From positions 186,001 through 250,000 of the forward strand of contig CANMSI010000004.1 in assembly GCA_947500575.1 (NCBI GenBank): DNA of 64,000 nt, given 5' to 3'. Position numbers and translations under genes: made by a program. The notes beneath the pieces were generated by a model. That model searched no databases. It saw nothing but the letters and a program-made list of their open reading frames with translations, and was not told the DNA's origin. Source of the stretch: an uncultured Flavobacteriaceae bacterium. Its GTDB lineage: Bacteria; Bacteroidota; Bacteroidia; Flavobacteriales; Flavobacteriaceae. Position 1 is the first letter of the stretch. The number at the start of each line of letters is the position of its first letter. This document shows positions 9,091 to 17,907 of this stretch, piece by piece.

Positions 9091-12000
9091 ATGATTAGAA
9101 AACTACTCAAACTTTCAAATTTTAATTTATCCTTGAAGTTTAAGATGCATTCCATGCATTTGATAACTTTTATCCTTTTAGGACTTTTGGGCAGCACTCA
9201 AAGCACAGTGCTCGCACAAAATACAAGTTCTAAAAATGGGAGCACATTTACTGCTCCGCAAGAAGCATTCATCTACGATTTTAATGCATGTAGGTCTTTT
9301 GCTCAAGACAATTCCAATTATGATTATTCGGAATTTACCCCAATAGAGGGAACCAGTTGTGCAGGTGCATTAGGAAGTCAGCTATACCGTCATGCCGGAG
9401 CGCATTCATGTACTAGTGATGCTATGGGAAACCAAGGCAAAGCCACTTGTTTTCAATCTAGCACCAGCACCCATTTTATAGCTGATGCTGAATTGGCCAT
9501 TCGATTCGATGTGGTTTTGAACGGCAGTGATGACGGAAAAAGCAGATTAGATGGTATTTCTTTTGAACAATTTGCGCCACACGAATTTCTATGGAATACC
9601 CCTGGATCTAATGGTGGAACTACAGGTACCAATAATTATCCAACAAAATTTGGGCTGCGTGTATTAAAAGATGGTGTAGAAGTATATTCCAAATCCGAAA
9701 TGAATACGAGTCAGTCTTGGACCACTTCGTCATTTAATTTCAATCAGTTCAGTGCTTTTGAAGTAGCTTCTGGCACTTCTAGTACTTTTAGCTTTGAATT
9801 ATTTAGCTATGCCCCAATTGGAAACGGTGCAAACGTTTCTGTATGGGATTTGGACAATTTAAAAATACGCACCTCTTGCGAAGACAGGTGCAATCTAAGT
9901 GTTGAAGCAGGAGACGATCAGGAAGCATGTGATGGAGAAGAAATTACCTTAACTGCTAATGCAATGAATGAAAGTCATTGTCCAGATATTGTATCCATGT
10001 ATAAAATTACGGATGCCACTACTGGAAGTTGTTTTCCAACGCAAGGATCTGGTGTAATCATGCAAAGAGGTCAGGATGGCACTTGCCAAGGAGGAGCCAA
10101 TTCCCATACGATATGGAAGGCTGGAAACGATCTAACACTTACTGAGTATGCAGATGGCACAGCTGCTATTTGCGGAACCGTAGAAAATAACGGACAAATC
10201 GGTATTGTGAATATACAATTAGCAGATAAAAGCACCAATGGTTTTACGTGGAACGGAAGCTGTTATGTAAGCGGCCTTAGTGATGATCGTATGTATTATG
10301 CAACTTTTTCAGGTACTATTACCGTGAATGGCGAGGTGCAGACTATTGAACGTAAAGCAAGCGAAACACCTTTTGTTTTGGCAGATGGAGCTGGCTTTGA
10401 TCCAAATCAATTTGGTATTGGAGCTTGGACCACAGGTAGCTTTGGGGTATGTACAGAATGGTTTGGTAATTTAACACCCATGAGTACTCCGCAAGGCGGC
10501 CTTCAATATCTCTGGTCTACAGGAGAAACAACCCCATCTATTACAGTAATGGAGTCTGGAGACTATACCGTAACTGTTACGGATTGCGCTGGTTGTGACG
10601 CCACTGATACTGTTAATGTGAGTATCACCAACGTTTCTGCGGATGCAGGAGATGATGTTACTATATGCAGTGGTGATGAAGTAACCTTGAGCGTAACAGG
10701 AGATGGCACCTACGAATGGTCCACAGGAGAAACTACTAAATCCATTACAGTAAACCCAACAGTTACAACTACGTATAGTGTTTTTGTTACCAATGGGGAG
10801 TGCCAAGCAAATGACGATATTATAGTGACTGTAGAGGACAAAGTCATTATTGGTGATTTTGTTTGGAATGATGAAAACAGAAATGGTCTTCAGGATGATG
10901 GTTCTAACGGAATTAATGGGGTGCTTGTTTCTTTATATCAATGTGATAACGGCAACAATACCGATGGCAGCTTGATAGACAGTACAGAAACCACCAACAA
11001 TGCCTCTGGGGAACCAGGCTATTATCAATTTGAAGTATGTCAAGATAGCGGTGATTATTACATTGTTTTTACAGCAACTCCAGATGGGTTTAGATTTACG
11101 GATCAAAACAATGGCGATACCACAGTGGATTCGAACGCAGATGCAAACGGTATTACCAATTGTTTTACCATCACAGATCAAAATGATTTAACTATTGATG
11201 CTGGATTGTTAGAAATTTGTGCTTTGGATATTGATGCAGGTACCGATACCAGTATTTGCGCTGATGAAGTTATAGAACTTACCGCTACTTTTGAAGACGC
11301 AACAGCTGCTTGCGAAGGAGGTTGCGTTTATCCAATCAAAGAACAAAATCGTTGCGCTGGTCCTTCAGGAGATTTTGAAATTTACCTAGAATCACCAGGC
11401 AGCGGAAATTCTTTTAAATTTAAAGCTTCAGAACAAAATTTCGAAACTTTTGATGATGGTTCTGCAAGATACACAGCCACAGCTACTAATGGAGTAGATA
11501 CGATTGAGATAGATGCATTATTTACAGGTTATACAACCGTTGCACCTATTGGAAGTCCAAAGTTAAATGATTGTCAGCAATACGACACCTCGGAATATCA
11601 ATACTGGACCAATTGGTCCGGAACATTAAGTTCTCAAAATCATGGTGTTTACACGCTATCTGTTAGAGGAGCTGCATTCCAATTAGGAGAAGGTGCCGAT
11701 GAACGCAGAAGCGGGCTTGGAGCCTCAGGTTGGTTTAGTCTAGCAGGAGGCGATGGCACCTACACCATAGGAGATGTTAATGTGGCCCTAGATGAATGTA
11801 TCAAAAAAGGAGTACAGTTCAATTGGACAACCCAAGACGGTACTATCTTGGGCGATGCCAACTTGCAAACTATTTCTGTAAACGCTCCTGGGACTTATGT
11901 GGTAGAAATAAGCAATTGTATTGATTGTACGGCTACAGATACTATTATCGTAGATCAAAGTACAGGATGTAAAACAACTGCTACAAACAGTAAGCAATCA

Positions 12001-12321
12001 GAAATGCTAGCCGTATACCCTGTACCGGTTCAATCTGGGGGAGTTTTAACCATTGAACTAGACACTCAAGGAACTAAAGAAAAAGTGGCTGGACCAGATC
12101 TTTTATATGCAAAAACAGCAACTGACTCACAGATATCTGAACAAGTGGGCGTAATGGTATATGACATGACGGGTAAAATGATAAGCACTCCTAGAAACTT
12201 TGAAATTATCAATGGGAAAGCTATTATATATCTAGATATCGATCATTTACCAGCTGGTAAATATATCGTAAGAGCACAAAGTGCAAATTGGTCCGACAGT
12301 AAAAATATATTGATCAAATAA
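9091..12321 (+). CDS. Large T9SS-exported surface protein with Ig-like repeats and SdrD B-like domain
   Basis: 1076 residues. The signal peptide ends near LAQ (about residue 43); an alternative start at Met19 would shorten its n-region. A jelly-roll-like domain (YDFNACRSF, about 62-265) is followed by three Ig/PKD-like repeats, each opening with AGDD or AGTD and a Cys and ending in WSTGETT-like strands. Two of these repeats are interrupted by insertions of about 170 residues. An SdrD B-like/Cna-B domain (GDFVWNDENRNGLQDD) starts near 588. The C-terminal type A T9SS sorting domain (LAVYPVPV... PAGKYIVRA) spans about 972-1076. Probably a cell-surface or secreted adhesin; ligand unknown. It stands alone and ends in a terminator shared with bshC. 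Confidence 0.88.
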   Translation: MIRKLLKLSNFNLSLKFKMHSMHLITFILLGLLGSTQSTVLAQNTSSKNGSTFTAPQEAFIYDFNACRSFAQDNSNYDYSEFTPIEGTSCAGALGSQLYRHAGAHSCTSDAMGNQGKATCFQSSTSTHFIADAELAIRFDVVLNGSDDGKSRLDGISFEQFAPHEFLWNTPGSNGGTTGTNNYPTKFGLRVLKDGVEVYSKSEMNTSQSWTTSSFNFNQFSAFEVASGTSSTFSFELFSYAPIGNGANVSVWDLDNLKIRTSCEDRCNLSVEAGDDQEACDGEEITLTANAMNESHCPDIVSMYKITDATTGSCFPTQGSGVIMQRGQDGTCQGGANSHTIWKAGNDLTLTEYADGTAAICGTVENNGQIGIVNIQLADKSTNGFTWNGSCYVSGLSDDRMYYATFSGTITVNGEVQTIERKASETPFVLADGAGFDPNQFGIGAWTTGSFGVCTEWFGNLTPMSTPQGGLQYLWSTGETTPSITVMESGDYTVTVTDCAGCDATDTVNVSITNVSADAGDDVTICSGDEVTLSVTGDGTYEWSTGETTKSITVNPTVTTTYSVFVTNGECQANDDIIVTVEDKVIIGDFVWNDENRNGLQDDGSNGINGVLVSLYQCDNGNNTDGSLIDSTETTNNASGEPGYYQFEVCQDSGDYYIVFTATPDGFRFTDQNNGDTTVDSNADANGITNCFTITDQNDLTIDAGLLEICALDIDAGTDTSICADEVIELTATFEDATAACEGGCVYPIKEQNRCAGPSGDFEIYLESPGSGNSFKFKASEQNFETFDDGSARYTATATNGVDTIEIDALFTGYTTVAPIGSPKLNDCQQYDTSEYQYWTNWSGTLSSQNHGVYTLSVRGAAFQLGEGADERRSGLGASGWFSLAGGDGTYTIGDVNVALDECIKKGVQFNWTTQDGTILGDANLQTISVNAPGTYVVEISNCIDCTATDTIIVDQSTGCKTTATNSKQSEMLAVYPVPVQSGGVLTIELDTQGTKEKVAGPDLLYAKTATDSQISEQVGVMVYDMTGKMISTPRNFEIINGKAIIYLDIDHLPAGKYIVRAQSANWSDSKNILIK

Positions 12322-12350
12322 GAACTTAACAAAAGTATTTGCCAAGTGAA

Positions 12351-12388
12351 AAAGGCTGCAATCATTACCGATTGTAGCCTTTTCCTAT
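12351..12388 (+). terminator. Bidirectional terminator between surface-protein gene and bshC
   Basis: A 13-bp stem (AAAGGCTGCAATC with GATTGTAGCCTTT, one G-T pair), loop of 6 bases, followed by TTTTCCTATTTT. It sits between two convergent stops and can serve both. Confidence 0.8.
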
Positions 12389-12389
12389 T

Positions 12390-13991
12390 TTATATAGTGA
12401 TGATGCTAAACTCTTTGTTAAGTGGGTCCAAAGCATCTAAGAGCATAGAAATTAAAGCGTCTCCAGATTCCAAATATAATTCTGAAAAATTCAGCGTTCT
12501 TTCCTGTAAGGATTGCGCTGGAAACATAGCATTTTGAAGGTCTACAAGGCGAACGACCTGATCTTTAAGTTTTCGTTTTTGCGCCTGTAACAATCGTTTT
12601 TCTAAATGCTGTAGTCCTTTTAATTGCTTCACTTCTTGTGCCTTTACTGCTCCTAAAAAAGTTGGATCAGTTTGCGCTGCCAGGTGATACATTTCTTTAA
12701 ATTGTTCCTGTAAATGCACTCTTTGAGGTGTAAAGTCAATATCGATATTGGAAATTTCGCGTACTCTTTTATTAATAAAATCGTTTTGTTTTAAGAACAT
12801 ATCAGCTATTTCAATCCCTAGCTTATTTGCTTTCTCTTCTTGCTTCTCGCTAATAACCAAAGCAGAATTACGCAATAAAAGCATTGGAAAAGTAACTTCC
12901 ATGGCTGCAAAGGAAGTCTTTAACTCTAACCAATAGGCAAGCTCCCCTCCCCCTCCAATATAACAAAGATTGGGTAAAATCACCTCCTGGTATAGCGGAC
13001 GTGTAATTACATTTGGAGAAAAGCGTTCCGGATGTTGTTCTAATTCCTTTAGCAAGTCTTCTTTAGAAAATTCAATGCTTGTATCATTCACGTAAAAGAC
13101 ATTGTCTTTTTCTATAAGTCGTTCTCTAACTCCATCTATGAGATAAAAATAATTAATCTCTCTAGGGTTTACCTGTATCTTATAAGGTTCAGATAGTGCT
13201 CTTAGCGCTTCTATAGCGTCTGTTACTTTTTTAAAAGAAGAATTCTCCAAGATGTCCTTCTTAACATACGGAACTAGTAATTGTTTTAAGGCTTTATCAT
13301 CACCGTCTACGATAACCAAACCTGTATCTCCAAACAAAGCATTGGCCAAATAACGGGTTGCATCCGTTAAACTAGAGTGCTCTAAGTAGGCTTTTGTAAA
13401 CCATTGTTTTAGCGTAGCGGCATTGGTACTATTTCCCAAGGCCTTTTCTAGCATAGCAAAAACCGCTTCTAAGCCATTCGTATCCAATTTTCCAACAGCT
13501 CCAGATGCTTCTCTATTCCATCTTATTTTTTTTCCGTCATAATTGAAATAATTGATCTCTTCAAAATCATGATCTTCTGTTGCCATCCAGTACACAGGAA
13601 CGAAATGATACTGAGGATGGTTCTTTTTTAAAATTCTAGTGAGATTAATGGTAGAAACAATTTTGTACAAAAAATAGAGTGGACCAGTAAAAAGATTCAG
13701 TTGATGCCCAGTTACAACGGTAAATGTATTCGGTTCATTTAAGGCTACAATGTTGGTCTTAGTCCCTTTCGAAATTTCAAAATTAGCATATTGATTTTCC
13801 AATGCTTTGGAAAGTACTTCTCTATTTTCTAGTGGAAAAGCTGCCTTTTTTTCGGCAATTTGGGCTTCAAAATTTTCTAAATGAGGATACCGATGATAAA
13901 AGGGTTTTAGGTGCTCTTTTTCGTCTAAATAATCACAAATAAGATCCGAAAAATATGTGGTTTGTCTAAAAGGTATCCCCGCTACTTTCAT
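12390..13991 (-). CDS. bshC: Bacillithiol biosynthesis cysteine-adding enzyme BshC
   Basis: Adds cysteine to glucosaminyl-malate, the last step of bacillithiol synthesis, in the cytoplasm. The protein is 533 aa, the normal family length. It shows the nucleotide-binding Rossmann signature GHQLNLFTGP (about 95-104), the PVYWMATEDHDF block (about 144-155) and a long C-terminal coiled coil with FAAMEVTFPMLLLRNS before it. No other bsh gene is in the window, so the pathway is dispersed. It starts at ATG 13989-13991 and is monocistronic between a shared terminator and a divergent peptidase gene. Confidence 0.95.
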   Translation of the reverse strand: MKVAGIPFRQTTYFSDLICDYLDEKEHLKPFYHRYPHLENFEAQIAEKKAAFPLENREVLSKALENQYANFEISKGTKTNIVALNEPNTFTVVTGHQLNLFTGPLYFLYKIVSTINLTRILKKNHPQYHFVPVYWMATEDHDFEEINYFNYDGKKIRWNREASGAVGKLDTNGLEAVFAMLEKALGNSTNAATLKQWFTKAYLEHSSLTDATRYLANALFGDTGLVIVDGDDKALKQLLVPYVKKDILENSSFKKVTDAIEALRALSEPYKIQVNPREINYFYLIDGVRERLIEKDNVFYVNDTSIEFSKEDLLKELEQHPERFSPNVITRPLYQEVILPNLCYIGGGGELAYWLELKTSFAAMEVTFPMLLLRNSALVISEKQEEKANKLGIEIADMFLKQNDFINKRVREISNIDIDFTPQRVHLQEQFKEMYHLAAQTDPTFLGAVKAQEVKQLKGLQHLEKRLLQAQKRKLKDQVVRLVDLQNAMFPAQSLQERTLNFSELYLESGDALISMLLDALDPLNKEFSIITI

Positions 13992-14213
13992 CGTTTGGTT
14001 TAAATCCTGGTAAAGATAGAATTCTTGGTTTTTTTTAATTCCTAAATATACGTTAAGATGTGAAAATTAATACACAAATATATTTTGAATCTTAAGGAGC
14101 CCTATTGGATACAAAAAAAGCCTTTATCCGACCATAAAATGATTACATCGATATTACATAACTTTTTCAGAATTTATCATTAGATTTAATCTTTACAAAC
14201 TAAACCACTCCGT

Positions 14214-16667
14214 ATGAAGCTATTTTTACGCGCCCTCCTCTTTTTAGTCACCATAAATATTACTGCACAAGACCTAAAATCTCCTTCAGAATTTTTAGGT
14301 TATGATTTAGGAACTCAGTTTACACGTCATCATGAAGTGGTAGATTACTATCAGTATTTGGCCAAAGCAGCAGCTGATCGTGTGCAGCTCATGGAATATG
14401 GAAAAACAAATGAAAGAAGACCTTTATTACTTGCCTTTGTTAGTTCTGCTGCTAATATTCAAAATCTAGAAGCAATTAGAACTTCTCATATGGAAAGTAC
14501 CAAAGGATCTGGAGAAGCATCTAAGGCTATTGTTTGGTTAAGTTATAACGTTCATGGAAACGAAAGTGTAAGTACAGAGGCTTCTATGCAAACTATTTAC
14601 GAGCTTTTAACTACTAAAAGTGATTATCTAGAAAATACAGTGGTACTTATGGATCCTTGTATTAATCCAGATGGAAGAGATCGTTATGTAAACTGGTATA
14701 ACCAATACAAGAATACGCCCAATAATGTAGATCCGAATAGCAAAGAGCACAATGAGGGGTGGTGGAATGGACGTTCTAATCACTATATGTTCGACCTTAA
14801 TAGAGATTGGGCTTGGCTTACACAGGTAGAAAGTCAGCAACGCCTAAAACAATACAATAAATGGTTACCGCACGTGCATGTAGATTTTCATGAACAAGGA
14901 ATTAATAACCCTTATTACTTTGCTCCTGCAGCCGAACCTTTTCATGAAGTGATTACGGATTTTCAGCGTGATTTTCAAGTCACAATTGGTAAAAATCACG
15001 CCAAGTATTTTGATGCCAATGGTTGGTTCTATTTCACCAAAGAAATTTTTGATTTGTTTTATCCAAGCTATGGAGATACCTATCCTACGTATAATGGGGC
15101 AATAGGAATGACCTATGAGCAAGGTGGTAGTGGTAGGGCTGGCTTGGGAGTTATAACCCGTATTGGAGACACACTTACTTTAAAAGATAGAATTGCACAT
15201 CACCATACAACCGGGCTTTCCACAGTAGAAGTTGCGGCTAAAAATGCATCAAAACTAAACGAAGAGTTCAAGAAATTTTATAAAAACAAAAATTACAAGT
15301 ATAAAAGTTATGTTTTAAGTGGTGATGCCGATAAAACAAAAGCTTTAACAAAACTCCTAGATCAACATGAAATTGTTTACGGAAGTGGCAATGGTGCCAC
15401 AGTACGAGGCTTTAACTATGCTACAGGAAAAAGTGGCAGTTTTAAAACTAATAGCAATAGCATTGTTGTATCTACCAATCAAACAAAAGGAACTTTAGTT
15501 AAAGTGCTCTTTGAACCCAATGCAAAACTGAGTGATTCTCTCACCTATGATATTACAGCATGGTCCTTACCATATGCCTATGGTTTAAATGGAATTGCAT
15601 CCGAAACATCTTTAAACACCACTGCTGCTTTTAGTCCATCGCAGGCAACGAGTGATGCTATTACGGAAAATACATATGCCTATGTTACGGATTGGGACAG
15701 TATGAACGATGCAAGATACCTATCCGCGCTTTTACAAGAAGGAATTAAGGTACGCTATTCACAAGAACCCTTTACAATTTCTCAAAAACGTTTTAACCGT
15801 GGTAGCTTAATCATAACTAAGTCGGACAATAAAAACCATACAAATTTTACAAGTGCACTCAAGAAATTAAGCGAAGAACACAGCAAGATTCTTACCGCAA
15901 CGACTACTGGTTTTGTTGAAAGTGGCAAAGATTTTGGATCTAGTAGCGTGCAAATGATACCCAATTTAAAAGTAGCAATGCTTTCCGGGGGGCCTACTTC
16001 TACACTTCGTTTCGGTGAAATTTGGCACTTTTTTGAACAACAGCTACACTATCCACTTACAGTCTTAGATGCAAGCTATATAAAGCGTGTTACACTTTCC
16101 GAGTACGACGTTCTTATTTTACCAGATGGTTGGTACGGGAATTTTTTTAGTGAAGATGACTTAAAAGACTTAAAAGAATGGGTAAGCAAGGGCGGTAAAT
16201 TAATTGCCATGGGAAGTGCTATTAAAGGAATTGATGGTAAAAATGGTTTTGGCATTTCATTGAAAGAATCTAAAAAGGATACTTCAGAAACAGCTGTAAA
16301 ACCTCATCAGACAACGCAACGAGAGCGCATTAAAAATGCCATTACAGGAGCAGTTTTTAAAACAAGAGTGGATGTAACGCATCCTTTAGCATATGGATAT
16401 GGCGACACCTATTTTAGCTTAAAACTTGGTAATGATGCGTTTGAATATCTAGAAGGCGGTACGGTAGCTTATATAGAAAATGACGCCAGCCCAATAGCAG
16501 GTTTTGCAGGCAGTGAAGCGCAAAAGAAAATTGGTAAAACATTGGTTTTCGGAGTAGAAGATTATAGACAAGGAAGTGTTGTCTATATGGTAGATAATCC
16601 TTTGTTTAGAGGTTTTTGGGAAAATGGAAAACTCTTTTTTGCCAATGCATTATTCATGGTCAACTAA
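14214..16667 (+). CDS. M14 family zinc metallopeptidase with C-terminal amidotransferase-like domain
   Basis: 817 residues. Signal peptide 1-19 (ending ITAQ). The carboxypeptidase domain (about 30-350) has the zinc ligands in VHGNE (His114, Glu117) and a third His in VDFHEQG (His226). The Arg/Asn substrate-binding region appears as LNRDW. Around 590-690, the stretch LKVAMLSGGP... YDVLILPDGWYG... GGKLIAMGSA resembles a class I glutamine-amidotransferase fold without an evident catalytic Cys, as in related large M14 proteins. Likely a periplasmic or exported peptidase. A DUF4177-like gene follows 12 bases later. Confidence 0.9.
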   Translation: MKLFLRALLFLVTINITAQDLKSPSEFLGYDLGTQFTRHHEVVDYYQYLAKAAADRVQLMEYGKTNERRPLLLAFVSSAANIQNLEAIRTSHMESTKGSGEASKAIVWLSYNVHGNESVSTEASMQTIYELLTTKSDYLENTVVLMDPCINPDGRDRYVNWYNQYKNTPNNVDPNSKEHNEGWWNGRSNHYMFDLNRDWAWLTQVESQQRLKQYNKWLPHVHVDFHEQGINNPYYFAPAAEPFHEVITDFQRDFQVTIGKNHAKYFDANGWFYFTKEIFDLFYPSYGDTYPTYNGAIGMTYEQGGSGRAGLGVITRIGDTLTLKDRIAHHHTTGLSTVEVAAKNASKLNEEFKKFYKNKNYKYKSYVLSGDADKTKALTKLLDQHEIVYGSGNGATVRGFNYATGKSGSFKTNSNSIVVSTNQTKGTLVKVLFEPNAKLSDSLTYDITAWSLPYAYGLNGIASETSLNTTAAFSPSQATSDAITENTYAYVTDWDSMNDARYLSALLQEGIKVRYSQEPFTISQKRFNRGSLIITKSDNKNHTNFTSALKKLSEEHSKILTATTTGFVESGKDFGSSSVQMIPNLKVAMLSGGPTSTLRFGEIWHFFEQQLHYPLTVLDASYIKRVTLSEYDVLILPDGWYGNFFSEDDLKDLKEWVSKGGKLIAMGSAIKGIDGKNGFGISLKESKKDTSETAVKPHQTTQRERIKNAITGAVFKTRVDVTHPLAYGYGDTYFSLKLGNDAFEYLEGGTVAYIENDASPIAGFAGSEAQKKIGKTLVFGVEDYRQGSVVYMVDNPLFRGFWENGKLFFANALFMVN

Positions 16668-16679
16668 AAACGAGCTTAT

Positions 16680-16874
16680 ATGAAAGAGTACAAGGTAGAG
16701 ACCCTTATATTTTATAGTAAACTAACGTTAGACAAGAACCATATTGTCAAAAGTTCTAAGAAGGAAATTCAAGAAAAATTGGATGAATATGGTAAACAAG
16801 GCTGGCACCTAGCCTCTACTGATGCTACCTCTTTCGGGGCAGCGGTCTATATTTACTTATACTTTGAAAAATAA
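16680..16874 (+). CDS. DUF4177-like small protein
   Basis: 64 residues, with the pattern typical of DUF4177: YKVETL at the start, then a helix ending LDEYGKQGWHLAST and a last strand AVYIYLYFEK. Probably a small cytoplasmic alpha/beta protein of unknown function. It lies 12 bases after the M14 peptidase stop and 15 bases before a broken gene, likely all in one transcript. Confidence 0.75.
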   Translation: MKEYKVETLIFYSKLTLDKNHIVKSSKKEIQEKLDEYGKQGWHLASTDATSFGAAVYIYLYFEK

Positions 16875-16889
16875 CCATACTCTTAAAAA

Positions 16890-17412
16890 ATGAAAAAATA
16901 CTTCTTAACACTATGTGGCTTCTTTAGCTTTTGCATATCCTTTTGGCAGTTGAGCGACGGTAAAACGGAAACCTATGCAAAAGATAATTATAGTATTGAG
17001 TATCCGAAAATTTGGAATTAAATACTTCCGGAGAAATGGACTCTACTTTCTTTTTATTTAGTGAACTAAGCTCAGAAGAAGATCAATTTAAGGAGAACGT
17101 AAACCTAAAGATTCAAGATTTAACAGGGCATGATATCAATATGGATCAATATGTTGAAATTTCAACTGGACAAATAACGACCATGATCTCCGAAGGCACC
17201 ATTCTGGAAAGTGAGCGCAAAATGGAGAATGGTATTGAATTTCACCAGGTGATTTTTACTGGAAAACAAGGCCCTTTTAGCCTTAAATTTGAACAACGCT
17301 ATTGGATAAAAGACAACACGCATATGTTTTGACTTTTACTTCTGAAAAAGAACAGTTTGCTGCATATAGTAAAACCAGTAGCGACATACTAAATAGTTTT
17401 AAAATAAAGTAA
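16890..17412 (+). pseudogene. Twice-frameshifted secreted/lipoprotein-like protein (hypothetical)
   Basis: An ATG at 16890 opens a signal-like N-terminus (MKKYFLTLCGFFSFCIS) and reads to YSIEYPKIW before a stop at 17019-17021. The frame 2 ORF continues without a gap as ELNTSGEMDSTFFLF and runs to IKDNTHMF at 17332. The frame 1 ORF then continues as AYVLTFTSEKEQ to a stop at 17410-17412. Restoring one base near 17013-17016 and one near 17318-17324 gives a continuous protein of about 174 residues. The shifts are both -1, so this is either a decaying gene or two sequencing errors. It belongs to a recurrent Bacteroidota family that I cannot name. Confidence 0.75.
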
Positions 17413-17419
17413 AATCAGC

Positions 17420-17902
17420 ATGAGGGTTGATTTTAAAGAAGAACAGAAATTCTCCCAATGGTGGTTATGGCTTATCTTAATAGCCATTACGTGTATTCCG
17501 GCTATTGGACTATATAAACAAGTTCTATTAAAGGAAAGTTTTGGAAGTAAACCCATATCAAATACTGGACTTTATATTTTTTTAGCAAGCATGTTAACCT
17601 GCTTGCTGCTATTTTGGCTTCTTCGTTTAAAAACAAGCATCAGCCAAAAAGAAATACAATTTTCATTCTTTCCCTTTGTTAAAAAAAAGGTACTTTGGGA
17701 AGATGTTCAGAATGCTGAAGTAATTAATTACGGCTTTGTAGGCGGATGGGGAATTAGAATTGGCACTTCTTATGGCACCGTCTATAACGTAAAAGGAAAT
17801 AATGGTTTATACGTGCAACTTAAGGACGGAAATAAGTTTGTAATTGGCACGCAAATAGCTAAAGAATTGGACCGCTTTATTCAAAGTTGCCCATTAACTT
17901 AA
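17420..17902 (+). CDS. Membrane protein with two helices and PH-like C-terminal domain
   Basis: 160 residues: two membrane helices (about 14-32 and 50-70), then a beta-rich soluble tail (ISQKEIQFSFFPFVKKKVLWEDV...) resembling bacterial PH-like domains. Function unknown. It follows the broken gene by 7 bases, so it is the last gene of the M14 peptidase transcript. It converges on the lipocalin-like gene with only 5 bases between the stops. Confidence 0.7.
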   Translation: MRVDFKEEQKFSQWWLWLILIAITCIPAIGLYKQVLLKESFGSKPISNTGLYIFLASMLTCLLLFWLLRLKTSISQKEIQFSFFPFVKKKVLWEDVQNAEVINYGFVGGWGIRIGTSYGTVYNVKGNNGLYVQLKDGNKFVIGTQIAKELDRFIQSCPLT

Positions 17903-17907
17903 ACTCC

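Noticed and set aside
10471-10806. Minus-strand ORF of 111 codons inside the large surface protein gene
   Set aside because: Cys- and Ser-rich translation of the opposite strand of Ig-like repeats; a shadow of the real frame.
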